From assembly GCA_023241745.1 (NCBI GenBank), contig JALQCY010000002.1, forward strand, positions 186,001 to 250,000: 64,000 nt of DNA. The letters run 5' to 3'. Shown piece by piece: positions 49,833 to 58,534 of the stretch. This DNA is from Isoptericola peretonis. Its GTDB lineage: Bacteria > Actinomycetota > Actinomycetes > Actinomycetales > Cellulomonadaceae. Each line of letters starts with the position of its first letter. The first letter of the stretch is position 1. The notes below the pieces were generated by a model that was given only the letters and a program-made list of their open reading frames with translations, was not told the DNA's origin and ran no database searches. The position numbers and the translations under genes are program-made.

Positions 49833-50591
49833 GTGGCTGGAGGACTGGAGCGGATCGCCGTCGTCTCGGACGTGCACGGCAACCTCGGCGCGCTGGAGGC
49901 CGTGCTCGCGGACGTCGCGGCCCGCGGCATCGCCCGCGTGGTCAACCTCGGCGACGACGCGGGCAAAGGACCGCGCGGGAGCGCCGTCGTCGACCGGCTG
50001 CGCGAGGTGTGCGAGGCGGACGTCCGCGGCAACTGGGACGACTTCCTGCCCCAGATCACCGACGACGGCCCGCCCGAGATGGTGTGGTGGCGCGACGAGC
50101 TGCGCCACGATCAGCGGGCGTGGCTCGCCGCGAAGCCGCTGAGCCACGACCTGCTCCTGTCCGGCCGGCGGGTGCGGCTGTTCCACGCGTCGGCGGTGAG
50201 CGTGCACACGCGCGTGCACTTCCACCACACGCCGGAGGAGTTCGCGGGCATGTTCGCCGCGACCGACCTGACCGGTCCCGGACCCGAGCCGACGGTCGTC
50301 GGGTACGGCGACGTGCACGACGCCTACCTGGAGGTCTTCGAGGGGCGCTCCCTGTTCAACACCGGCAGCGTGGGCAACCCGCTCGACGACCCGACCCCGG
50401 CCTACGTGGTTCTCGAGGGCCGGCCCGACGACCCGGAGCCGGGGCCGTTCTCGATCCAGCACGTGCGCGTGCCCTACGACGTCGAGGCGGAGCTGGCGGT
50501 CGCCCGCGACCTGGGCATGCCCCGGTACGCCGAGTGGGAGCAGGAGCTGCGGACGGCGGTCTACCGCGGGCGCCTGGCCCCCACGCCGTGA
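49833..50591 (+). CDS. Metallophosphoesterase (calcineurin-like)
   Basis: A 252-residue phosphoesterase with RIAVVSDVHGNLGAL, VVNLGDDAGKGP (GDxxxxGP) and VRGNWDDF (GN), then FHASAV and GYGDVHDAY for the later ligands. Motif GNWDD replaces the usual GNHD, so one metal ligand differs. Substrate unknown. CAGCAT lies 6 nt before the GTG, a leaderless start. Confidence 0.88.
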   Translation: MAGGLERIAVVSDVHGNLGALEAVLADVAARGIARVVNLGDDAGKGPRGSAVVDRLREVCEADVRGNWDDFLPQITDDGPPEMVWWRDELRHDQRAWLAAKPLSHDLLLSGRRVRLFHASAVSVHTRVHFHHTPEEFAGMFAATDLTGPGPEPTVVGYGDVHDAYLEVFEGRSLFNTGSVGNPLDDPTPAYVVLEGRPDDPEPGPFSIQHVRVPYDVEAELAVARDLGMPRYAEWEQELRTAVYRGRLAPTP

Positions 50592-50629
50592 CGCGCGGCC
50601 GCGTCGGCTGCGCTCGCTAGGCTGCCAGC

Positions 50630-51961
50630 GTGCAGACCTTCGAGCAGGACGCGTTCGACGCCGAGGTGATGGGCCCCGCGGCGCGCCCGGACACGGGCGA
50701 GGAGTGGCTCGGGTCGTACTCGGACGCCGACACCGAGCGCTGGTACTCCGAGCCACCCAAGTCGAAGCACCGCACGGCGTTCGAGCGCGACCGCGCCCGC
50801 GTCGTGCACTCCTCCGGCCTGCGCCGTCTCGGGGCGAAGACGCAGGTGCTCGGGCCCGGCAGCGACGACTTCGTGCGCACCCGGCTGACGCACTCGCTCG
50901 AGGTGGCGCAGGTGGGCCGGGAGATGGGGCGGGCGCTCGGCTGCGACCCCGACCTGGTGGACACCGCCTGCCTCACGCACGACCTGGGCCACCCGCCGTT
51001 CGGGCACAACGGCGAGCGGGCGCTCGCGGAGGTCGCGCAGGGGATCGGGGGCTTCGAGGGGAACGCCCAGACGCTACGGCTGCTCACGCGGCTCGAGCCC
51101 AAGATCTTCGCGGCCGACGGGTCGCCCCGCGGCCTCAACCTCACGCGCGCGAGCCTGGACGCCAGCGTGAAGTACCCCTGGGGGTTCGGCGCCGGCCCCG
51201 CCCGGCCGGACGGCGCCCCCACGCCCAAGTTCGGCGTCTACCCCGACGACCGGCCCGTCTTCGAGTGGCTGCGACGCGGGGCTCCCCGCGGCCGGGCCCG
51301 GTGCATGGAGGCGCAGGTCATGGACCTCGCCGACGACATCAGCTACTCCGTGCACGACGTCGAGGACGCCGTCGTCGGCGGCCGGCTCGACCTGCGGGTC
51401 CTGGACGACGCGGACGAGCGGGCCCGCGTCGCCGCGCACGTGCGGGCCTGGTACGGCGCCTGGCACGAGCCGGACGCGATCGACGCGGCGCTGTGCCGGC
51501 TGCGCGACACGGGCTACCTGGTGACGGACTTCGACGGCTCGCGCCGCGCCCTGGCCCGGCTGAAGGACGCGACCAGCCAGCTCATCGGCCGGTTCAGCGG
51601 GGCGGCCCAGGACGCGACGCGCGAGGTGTTCGGCGACGGTCCCCTGACCCGCTACGTGGCGCGGCTCGTGGTTCCGCCCGAGACGGCGGACGAGATCCTC
51701 GCCCTCAAGGGTGTCGCCGTCGCGTACGTCATGGCGCCGCGCGAGGCCGAGCCGGTGTACGGCGCCCAGCGCGAGATCGTCGCGGAGCTGGTCGACGTCC
51801 TGACCGACCGTGCCCCTGACGTCCTGGAGCCGCCGTTCGCCGCCGACTGGCGTGCCGCGGCCGACGACGGTGCGCGCCTGCGCGTCGTCGTCGACCAGGT
51901 CGCCTCGCTCACGGACGTCTCGGCCCTGCAGTGGCACGACCGGCTCGTGCGTCAGCCCTGA
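50630..51961 (+). CDS. dgt: Deoxyguanosinetriphosphate triphosphohydrolase-like protein
   Basis: A 443-residue HD-domain protein: RVVHSSGLRRLGAKTQVLGPGSDDFVRTRLTHSLEVAQVGREMG, then CLTHDLGHPPFGHNGE with the HD metal pair, and MDLADDISYSVHDVEDAV. The family hydrolyses dNTPs to deoxynucleosides and triphosphate. It lies upstream of dnaG, its common partner in actinobacteria. TAGGCT sits 6 nt before the GTG. Confidence 0.95.
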   Translation: MQTFEQDAFDAEVMGPAARPDTGEEWLGSYSDADTERWYSEPPKSKHRTAFERDRARVVHSSGLRRLGAKTQVLGPGSDDFVRTRLTHSLEVAQVGREMGRALGCDPDLVDTACLTHDLGHPPFGHNGERALAEVAQGIGGFEGNAQTLRLLTRLEPKIFAADGSPRGLNLTRASLDASVKYPWGFGAGPARPDGAPTPKFGVYPDDRPVFEWLRRGAPRGRARCMEAQVMDLADDISYSVHDVEDAVVGGRLDLRVLDDADERARVAAHVRAWYGAWHEPDAIDAALCRLRDTGYLVTDFDGSRRALARLKDATSQLIGRFSGAAQDATREVFGDGPLTRYVARLVVPPETADEILALKGVAVAYVMAPREAEPVYGAQREIVAELVDVLTDRAPDVLEPPFAADWRAAADDGARLRVVVDQVASLTDVSALQWHDRLVRQP

Positions 51962-51970
51962 CGGCGGCGC

Positions 51971-52429
51971 TCAGGCCTGCTGGTCCGCCATCCAGGCGTC
52001 GCTCGCGCGCTGGACGTCCGCGGGTGTGACGTGGTCGGCCACCTGGGCGAAGAACCATCGGTGGCCGGCGGGGCAGCGCACTGCGGCCTGCCGGAACCCG
52101 GGGAACCAGTCGCCCGGCTCCTGGGTGCTGGTGGCCCCGGCCGCGACGGCGCGGGCGTGCGCGGCGTCGGCGTCGTCCACGTACAGGGTGAACGAGCCCG
52201 TCGTGGGGCCGTCCGCCTCGGGCGCTACCGCGCCCTCGGCGGGAAACGCGGCGGCCACGGTGAACGTGGAGGACCCGCGCTCCGTCGAGATGCGCAGGTC
52301 GGAGTGGATGATCGCGTCGCCGGCGGTGATCGTGTCGATCACCTCGGCGCCCAGGCCGGCGACGTAGAAGTCGATGGCGGCGCGCGGGTCGGCGACCGTG
52401 AGGTTCGGGTGCAGCGGTGACAGGTCCAT
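51971..52429 (-). CDS. VOC family (glyoxalase-like) protein
   Basis: A 152-residue vicinal-oxygen-chelate protein with paired beta-alpha-beta-beta-beta modules: HPNLTVADPRAAIDFYVAGLGAEVI and SFTLYVDDADAAHARAVAAGA, ending CPAGHRWFFAQV. It resembles PhnB-type proteins that dimerise. Metal use and substrate are unknown. It is divergent from an AraC regulator. Confidence 0.9.
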   Translation of the reverse strand: MDLSPLHPNLTVADPRAAIDFYVAGLGAEVIDTITAGDAIIHSDLRISTERGSSTFTVAAAFPAEGAVAPEADGPTTGSFTLYVDDADAAHARAVAAGATSTQEPGDWFPGFRQAAVRCPAGHRWFFAQVADHVTPADVQRASDAWMADQQA

Positions 52430-52511
52430 GGTTCTCCCTCCAGCGGTCTTCCGGCGGTGCCGGCGTACCTTCCCCATGCTGGTGTCGGTGGGGAGGGGCA
52501 GTCTTGGAGGA

Positions 52512-53453
52512 ATGCGACAGGTGTTCGAACGCGGCAACCCGACGGCGTCGACCCACGGCCTCGTCGACCCGGCCGCGGCGCGGCGGGGCTTCGCGTTGGT
52601 GCGCCTGGAGCCCGCGCCCGACCTCGCGGACCTCGTGGAGCGGCACTGGGTGGTCCGGTGGGACCTGCCTCGCGGGGCCGAGTTCACCCAGGTGGTGATC
52701 CCGCACCCGAACGCCAACGTTGTCGCGGAGGCCGACGGTCTCGCCGTGCACGGCGTCCCCGGCGGGCTGTTCTCGCGCACCCTGCGGGGGTCGGGCGCGG
52801 TGCTCGGCACCAAGCTGCGCCCCGGCGCGCTGCGGGTGCTGCTCGACGACCCGTCGGCCGTGCGCCCCGGACTGGTCCTTCCCGCGGGCATCGCCCTCGC
52901 CGCCGCGGGGGTGACGACGGACGACGTCGACGAGGCGGGCCGCCGGGCCGTGGCCGCCGCCCGCGCCGGCGACGACGCCGCGGCGGTCGCCGCCGTCACC
53001 CCGGTCCTGCGCGCCGTGGCCGGCCGCCGCCGCACCCGGCGCTCGGCCGACGTCCTGCCACGGATCGCGCGCGTGCTGGGCGCCGTGGTCGCGGGGGAGC
53101 TCGGGCCCGACGCGGGGGTCGGCGACCTCGCCGCGGTCGCGGGGACGACGACACGGTCCCTGCAGCGTCTCTTCGCCGGCTGGGTCGGAGTGAGCCCGAA
53201 GTGGGTGCTGCAGCGCCATCGCGTGCACCTGGCCGCGGAGCTGGTCGCCGCGGACCCTGGCCGGCCGCTCGCCGACGTCGCGGCCGCCGTCGGCTACTAC
53301 GACCAGGCCCACCTGAGCACCGACTTCGCCCGAGCCCTCGGGGTGTCTCCGGCGGCGTACGCGAAGCGCTGCGCCGCGTCCCGGGCGGCGCTGGCCGAGG
53401 CCCTCGACCGGGGCCTGGGGAGGGCCGACCTCGTCGGCGCCGGGCGCGCATAG
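52512..53453 (+). CDS. AraC family transcriptional regulator
   Basis: A 313-residue protein. The N-terminal 115 residues match the sensor part of AraC proteins with a DUF6597-like opening (LVERHWVVRWDLPRG...PHPNANVV). The C-terminal double HTH has DLAAVAGTTTRSLQRLFAGWVGVSPKWVLQRHR and DVAAAVGYYDQAHLSTDFARALGVSPAAYA. It probably regulates the divergent VOC gene. TTGGAGGA lies right before the ATG. Confidence 0.88.
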   Translation: MRQVFERGNPTASTHGLVDPAAARRGFALVRLEPAPDLADLVERHWVVRWDLPRGAEFTQVVIPHPNANVVAEADGLAVHGVPGGLFSRTLRGSGAVLGTKLRPGALRVLLDDPSAVRPGLVLPAGIALAAAGVTTDDVDEAGRRAVAAARAGDDAAAVAAVTPVLRAVAGRRRTRRSADVLPRIARVLGAVVAGELGPDAGVGDLAAVAGTTTRSLQRLFAGWVGVSPKWVLQRHRVHLAAELVAADPGRPLADVAAAVGYYDQAHLSTDFARALGVSPAAYAKRCAASRAALAEALDRGLGRADLVGAGRA

Positions 53454-53463
53454 ACTCGGGCCC

Positions 53464-55401
53464 GTGGCGGGGCTGATCAAGCGGGAGGACGTGGAGGCGG
53501 TCCGCGAGCGTGCGCGGATCGAGGAGATCGTCTCGGCGCACGTCACGCTCAAGCCCGCCGGCGTCGGCTCGCTCAAGGGGCTGTGCCCCTTCCACGACGA
53601 GCGGAGCCCGTCGTTCCACGTGCGCCCCGGCGTCGGCCGCTGGCACTGCTTCGGGTGCGGGGAGGGCGGCGACGTCATCTCCTTCGTGCAGAAGATCGAC
53701 GGCATGGGGTTCACCGACGCCGTCGAGTACCTGGCGGACCGGGCGGGCGTGCAGCTGCGGTACGAGGACTCGCGCACCGGGGCGGCGGCGGACCGCGGCC
53801 CGCGCGAGGAGCCGGGCAAGCGGCAGCGGCTCATCGAGGCGCACAAGGTGGCCGCCGAGTTCTACGCCGAGCAGCTCTTCGGCCCCGGCGCGCAGGCCGG
53901 GCGGGCGTTCCTCGCGGAGCGCAGCTTCGACCGCGCGGACGCCGAGCACTTCGGCGTGGGGTACGCGCCCACCGGCTGGGACGCGCTGCTGCGCCACCTG
54001 CAGGGCCGCGGTTTCACCCAGCCCGAGCTGGTGGCCTCCGGGCTGGTCAGCCAGGGGCAGCGCGGCATCTACGACCGCTTCCGCGGACGCCTCGTGTGGC
54101 CGATCCGCGACGTCACGGGCGCGGTGATCGGCTTCGGCGCCCGGCGTCTGTACGACGAGGACCAGGGGCCCAAGTACCTCAACACCCCCGAGACGTCGCT
54201 CTACAAGAAGTCTCAGGTGCTGTACGGCATCGACCTGGCCAAGCGGTCCATCGCGCAGGGCAAGCGCGTGGTGATCGTCGAGGGCTACACCGACGTCATG
54301 GCGGCGCACCTCTCGGGGGTGGACACCGCGGTCGCCACGTGCGGCACGGCGTTCGGGGCCGACCACGCCAAGGTGGTGCGTCGCCTGCTCGGCGACACGA
54401 CGGCGGGCGGCGGGCTGCAGCTGGCCTCCGGCGCGTCCCTGGGCGGCGAGGTCATCTTCACGTTCGACGGCGACGCGGCCGGGCAGAAGGCCGCCGTCCG
54501 GGCGTTCGGCGAGGACCAGCGCTTCCACGCCCAGACGTTCGTCGCCGTCGAGCCGGGCGGCCTGGACCCGTGCGAGCTGCGCCTGGCCCGTGGCCCCGAG
54601 GCGGTGCGCGCCCTCGTGGACGGCCGGCAGCCCCTGTTCGAGTTCGTCATCCGCACCACGCTCGACACGTTCGACCTCGACACGGTGGAGGGCCGGGTCG
54701 GGGCGCTGCGCGCTGCGGCACCCCTGGTCGCGGGTATCCGGGACCGGTCGATGCAGCTGGGGTACGCGCGCTCGCTGGCCCGGTGGATCGGCATCGACAC
54801 GGAGGACGTGCGCCGCGAGGTGGCGCGTGCGGCCTCGACGCCGTCCCGTGGGGCCCGCACGGACCAACGGCGGGACGCCCGGCCGGAGCCCGAGGCCGCC
54901 ACCGCGACGCCCGTCCTCGCCGCCCCCGACCCCCGCGACCCGGTGGCCAGGCTCGAGCGCCAGGCGCTGGTCGTCGTCCTGCAGTACCCGCAGCACGTGC
55001 CCGACGCCTTCGACGAGCTGGGCGAGGACGCGTTCGGGGTGCCCGCCTGGCGCGCCGTGCACGACGCCGTCCGGGCCGCCGGCGGGGCCGCCGCCGGCCG
55101 CGACGTGGGCGGCGGCCGCTGGGTCGAGGCGGTGGTGGAGCAGGCGCCGGAGACGGTGGCGCCGCTCGTCACGGAGCTGGCGGTCGCCCCGGTGCCCGAG
55201 GACCGCGAGGAGGTCATCGGCGCGTACGTGGCGGACGTCGTGCGGGCCCTGGTGGACCTCGGGCTCACGCGCCGCATCGCGGACGCGAAGAGCCGGCTGC
55301 AGCGGTTGGACCAGGAGAAGGACCCCGCCGCCTTCCAGCAGGCGTTCACCGACCTGCTCGCGATCGAGCAGCAGCGGCGCGCGCTCCGCGACGGCGGCTG
55401 A
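53464..55401 (+). CDS. dnaG: DNA primase DnaG
   Basis: A 645-residue primase with the N-terminal CHC2 zinc finger (CPFHDERSPSFHVRP...WHCFGCGEGGDVISF) and the Toprim core (VVIVEGYTDVMAAH...VIFTFDGDAAGQKAA). A C-terminal helicase-binding domain (ADAKSRLQRLDQEKDPAAFQQ) ends it. It makes RNA primers for replication. TAGACT lies 7 nt before the GTG, so it is leaderless. Confidence 0.97.
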   Translation: MAGLIKREDVEAVRERARIEEIVSAHVTLKPAGVGSLKGLCPFHDERSPSFHVRPGVGRWHCFGCGEGGDVISFVQKIDGMGFTDAVEYLADRAGVQLRYEDSRTGAAADRGPREEPGKRQRLIEAHKVAAEFYAEQLFGPGAQAGRAFLAERSFDRADAEHFGVGYAPTGWDALLRHLQGRGFTQPELVASGLVSQGQRGIYDRFRGRLVWPIRDVTGAVIGFGARRLYDEDQGPKYLNTPETSLYKKSQVLYGIDLAKRSIAQGKRVVIVEGYTDVMAAHLSGVDTAVATCGTAFGADHAKVVRRLLGDTTAGGGLQLASGASLGGEVIFTFDGDAAGQKAAVRAFGEDQRFHAQTFVAVEPGGLDPCELRLARGPEAVRALVDGRQPLFEFVIRTTLDTFDLDTVEGRVGALRAAAPLVAGIRDRSMQLGYARSLARWIGIDTEDVRREVARAASTPSRGARTDQRRDARPEPEAATATPVLAAPDPRDPVARLERQALVVVLQYPQHVPDAFDELGEDAFGVPAWRAVHDAVRAAGGAAAGRDVGGGRWVEAVVEQAPETVAPLVTELAVAPVPEDREEVIGAYVADVVRALVDLGLTRRIADAKSRLQRLDQEKDPAAFQQAFTDLLAIEQQRRALRDGG

Positions 55402-55428
55402 GGGATCAGGCGATCGCAGGCCCGGTCG

Positions 55429-55965
55429 TCACAGGCCGCGAGTCATGAACAGCACGTCGCCGTGCACGTGGTCCGGCTCGACGCGGGCGGTCTCGACGAG
55501 GCCCACCTTGGCCAGCACCCGGCGCGACGCGACGTTCCAGTCGCGGACGGTCGCCCACAGTCGTGCGTGGCCCGACTCCCGCGCCCAGCCGACGACGGCC
55601 CCGGCGGCCTCGGTCGCGTAGCCCGCTCCCCAGGTCCTCCGGAGCAGCTCGAACGCCAGCTCCGGCTCGTCGGGTCCGAGGGCGCCGTCGATCAGCCCGC
55701 AGTAGCCGACGACCTCCCCGGTGGCCTTCAGCTCGGTGGCCAGCAGCCCGAGCGACCCCGCGCGGGAGCCGTCGCGGATCCAGCCCTCGACATCCTCGAG
55801 GGTGGGGCGCCCGTCGGCGTCGATGCGGCGATGAGCGGGGACGCGGGGGTCGCGCTCGGTCCAGAGCGTGCGGTGGACGAGGGCCTCGGCGACGCGCCAG
55901 GGCCGCAGCCGTAGACGCTCCGTCTCGAGCACGATCTCCGGCCCCCGCGCCGACAGGACTCCCAC
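55429..55965 (-). CDS. GNAT family N-acetyltransferase (RimJ-like)
   Basis: A 178-residue acetyltransferase with the opening ETERLRLRPWRVAEA and the acetyl-CoA loop RRTWGAGYATEAAGAVVGWA, then NVASRRVLAKVGLVE. It is of the RimJ/RimL type, acetylating an N-terminal or other amine; target unknown. TAGGGT lies 7 nt before the GTG. Confidence 0.9.
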   Translation of the reverse strand: MGVLSARGPEIVLETERLRLRPWRVAEALVHRTLWTERDPRVPAHRRIDADGRPTLEDVEGWIRDGSRAGSLGLLATELKATGEVVGYCGLIDGALGPDEPELAFELLRRTWGAGYATEAAGAVVGWARESGHARLWATVRDWNVASRRVLAKVGLVETARVEPDHVHGDVLFMTRGL

Positions 55966-56004
55966 CCCGCCGACCCTAGCGGTCGGCGGACGGCGGACCC
56001 GGAC

Positions 56005-56775
56005 TCACCTCAGGTGCCGCGCGAAGAACCTCGCGGCGTCGTCGCCGGCGAAGGCCGGGACGCCCGTGTGGCCGCCCAGGTTGGCCTGCAGCGTCTTCTC
56101 CGCGGAGCCGAAGGCGTCGAACAGCTCCAGGGCCGCCCGGCGGTCGTTCCCCTCGTCGTCCCACTGCAGCAGGACGTGCAGCGGGATCGTGACCCGGCGG
56201 GCCTCGTCGAACGTGGCGCGGGGCACGAAGCTCCCGGCGAAGAGCCCGGCGGCCACGATGCGCGGCTCGACCACCGCCAGCCGGACGCCGACGGCGATCA
56301 GCCCGCCGGAGTACCCGACCGGACCCTCGATCTCGGGAAGGGCGAGGAGCGCGTCCAGGGCGGACCGCCACTCCGGGGCCGACCGCTCCGTCACAGGGAG
56401 GACCAGCCGGTCGACGAGGTCGTCGGTGACCGGCGCGCCGGAGGCCAGGGCGTGGCGGAGGTCGGCGCGGGCCCGGTCGACGTCGGCGTGCCGTGGACGG
56501 TCGCCGGCGCCGGGACTCTCGATCGTGGCCGCGGCGAAGCCGTCGGCCGCGGCGTGCCGGGCCCTGGAGGCCAGCCGGGGGTACATCCGGTCCAGCCCGC
56601 CGGGGTGGCCGAGCAGGATCAGGGGCACCGGGGCGGAGCCGGTCGTGGCCGGCGTCCACAGGATGCCGGGGATCTCGCCGAGGGAGAAGCGGCGCTCGCG
56701 GACGCCGTCGTCGAGCCGCTGCTCGGAGGAGAAGGTCAGGGTGGGGCTCGGGGTCGGACTCGGTGCGGCGTTCAT
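56005..56775 (-). CDS. Alpha/beta hydrolase (dienelactone-hydrolase-like)
   Basis: A 256-residue protein. PLILLGHPGGLDRMYPRLA gives the oxyanion region, VGYSGGLIAVGV the nucleophile elbow (GYSGG), LLQWDDEG the acid and LGGHTGVPAF the histidine. The helical insert is short. Substrate unknown. An ATG at 56775 lies about 45 nt after the tiny ORF at 56822-56872. Confidence 0.82.
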   Translation of the reverse strand: MNAAPSPTPSPTLTFSSEQRLDDGVRERRFSLGEIPGILWTPATTGSAPVPLILLGHPGGLDRMYPRLASRARHAAADGFAAATIESPGAGDRPRHADVDRARADLRHALASGAPVTDDLVDRLVLPVTERSAPEWRSALDALLALPEIEGPVGYSGGLIAVGVRLAVVEPRIVAAGLFAGSFVPRATFDEARRVTIPLHVLLQWDDEGNDRRAALELFDAFGSAEKTLQANLGGHTGVPAFAGDDAARFFARHLR

Positions 56776-56821
56776 GGTCGTGCCTCTCGGGACTGCGCGA
56801 TGGGCGGCGCTCCCGGACGAC

Positions 56822-56872
56822 CTATCGTCCGACCGTGTCCTCGAGGAGGAGCACCCACGTCGGTTCGTTCAC
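56822..56872 (-). CDS. Candidate micro-ORF upstream of the hydrolase gene
   Basis: GTG-AAC-GAA-CCG starts a frame VNEPTWVLLLEDTVGR of 16 residues with a GAGGAGG site 8 nt upstream and a TAGCCT -10 further back. The same frame stays open to an earlier GTG, which would give 25 residues. Three consecutive CTC leucines are present but are common codons here. It could be a regulatory micro-ORF or chance; low confidence. Confidence 0.25.
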   Translation of the reverse strand: MNEPTWVLLLEDTVGR

Positions 56873-56988
56873 GGGTACCACCTCCTCGATCTCCTGCACG
56901 GCCTCCCGGAGGCTAGCAAGCGGTCGTCGCGCCGCTCAAGGGGATTTCGACCACGGCCGGTCAGCCGGCCGGGCGACGTCGAGGACGG

Positions 56989-58500
56989 TCAGGCGGTCGC
57001 GGCGCCCTCGACGCCGGCCCGGCGTTCACGGGCCTGCTGCAGGTCGGCGGGCATGAGCGCGGCGAGGACGACCAGGACGGCCGCGACGGCCACCAGCAGC
57101 ACGAAGACCAGGTGGATCGCCGACATCAGGCCGGGGCCCTCCGGCGTCCCGTCCGCGCCGACGGTGGCGCGCGCGTTGACGATCGCGCCGCAGACGGCCA
57201 CCCCGACCGCGGACCCGAGCGACCGGGCGAACATGTTCGTGCCGGTCACCGCTCCACGCTCCATGAACGAGGCCTGCGACTGGGCGGCGATGAGGGTCGG
57301 CACGGCGGTGAGCCCCATGCCGGCGCCGATGACGAAGCACGCGGCGGCGACGGCGAACACCGAGGAACCGGCGTCCAGCAGGAGCGTCAGGAGGGACCCG
57401 ACCACCACGAGCGTCGTGCCGATCACCGCGGTGAGCCGGAACCCGATCCGCAGGTAGAAGCGCCCGGCGTTCGACGCGGACAGCGGCCAGCCCACCGTCA
57501 TCGCGGCGAGCGCGAACCCGGCGACGAGCGGACCGGTGCCCAGCACGCCCTGGGCGTAGATCGGCACGTAGGTGGACAGCCCGAGGACCACGACGCCGAC
57601 GAGCAGCGAGACGGCCGTGGAGACGCCGACGACGCGCCGGCGCAGGATGGCGAGGTCCACGATCGGGTGCCGCGTCCGGCGGGCCTGCACGGCGAACGCC
57701 GCGAGCAGCAGCACCGCGGCGGAGAAGATCACGACCGACGGCAACGAGCCCCAGCCCCACCGCGTGCCACCCTCGAGCAGGCCAAGCAGCAGCATGGTGC
57801 TGCCGCCCGCGAGCAGCGCGGCGCCGAGGTAGTCGATGGGCTGGCGCGCCCCCTCGCGCGGGGCCTCCCGGTACCGGCGGGCGAGCATCCACGCGGCGAG
57901 GGCGCAGAGCGGGACGTTGACGAGGAAGATCCAGCGCCAGCTCGTGAACTCGGAGAACACGCCGCCGAGGGTCGGCCCGACGACGGCCGAGATCGCCCAC
58001 ACGGACGCGAGGTAGCCCTGGGTCTTGGCCCGCTCCTCGAGCGTGTAGATGTCGGCCGCGATCGTCATCGACACGGGCATGACGGCGCCGGCGCCCAGCC
58101 CTTGGAGCACCCGCCCGGCGATCAGCACACCCATCGTCGGGGCGAGGCCGGCGAGCACCGAGCCCGCGAAGAACAGGGCGACGCCGGCGAGCATCAGCCG
58201 CTTGCGGCCCAGCACGTCCGCCAGGCGCCCGAACACCGGCGTGCTCACGGCCTGGGCGAGCAGGTAGGTGGAGAACAGCCACGGCAGCTGGTCGAAACCG
58301 CCGAGCTCGCGGGCGATCGTCGCCGACGCGGTGGCGATGATGGTCGCGTCGAGGGCGACGAGCGCCGTCGCGAGCATCAGGGACAGGAGGATCGGGCCGC
58401 GCTCGGAGCGCAGGCCGACGGAGACATGACCGGTCGTGGGCACGTGAGGCACAAGGACGGCGCCCGGGCCGCGTATTCCCTCCCGGGGAGTGCGGGACAC
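56989..58500 (-). CDS. MFS multidrug efflux transporter (DHA2, EmrB/QacA type)
   Basis: A 503-residue exporter with fourteen predicted helices. LVALDATIIATASATIARELGG is motif D1, GRLADVLGRKRLMLAG motif A and GRVLQGLGAGAVMPVSMTIAADIY motif B/C-like, all DHA2 marks. It should expel drugs or toxic compounds by proton antiport. A strong ribosome binding site is lacking at the GTG used here; a GTG at 58452 is an alternative start. It diverges from the nucleoside hydrolase gene. Confidence 0.9.
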   Translation of the reverse strand: MSRTPREGIRGPGAVLVPHVPTTGHVSVGLRSERGPILLSLMLATALVALDATIIATASATIARELGGFDQLPWLFSTYLLAQAVSTPVFGRLADVLGRKRLMLAGVALFFAGSVLAGLAPTMGVLIAGRVLQGLGAGAVMPVSMTIAADIYTLEERAKTQGYLASVWAISAVVGPTLGGVFSEFTSWRWIFLVNVPLCALAAWMLARRYREAPREGARQPIDYLGAALLAGGSTMLLLGLLEGGTRWGWGSLPSVVIFSAAVLLLAAFAVQARRTRHPIVDLAILRRRVVGVSTAVSLLVGVVVLGLSTYVPIYAQGVLGTGPLVAGFALAAMTVGWPLSASNAGRFYLRIGFRLTAVIGTTLVVVGSLLTLLLDAGSSVFAVAAACFVIGAGMGLTAVPTLIAAQSQASFMERGAVTGTNMFARSLGSAVGVAVCGAIVNARATVGADGTPEGPGLMSAIHLVFVLLVAVAAVLVVLAALMPADLQQARERRAGVEGAATA

Positions 58501-58534
58501 TGGACCCCGTTCCCACGACCTCGAAGGACGTTCC

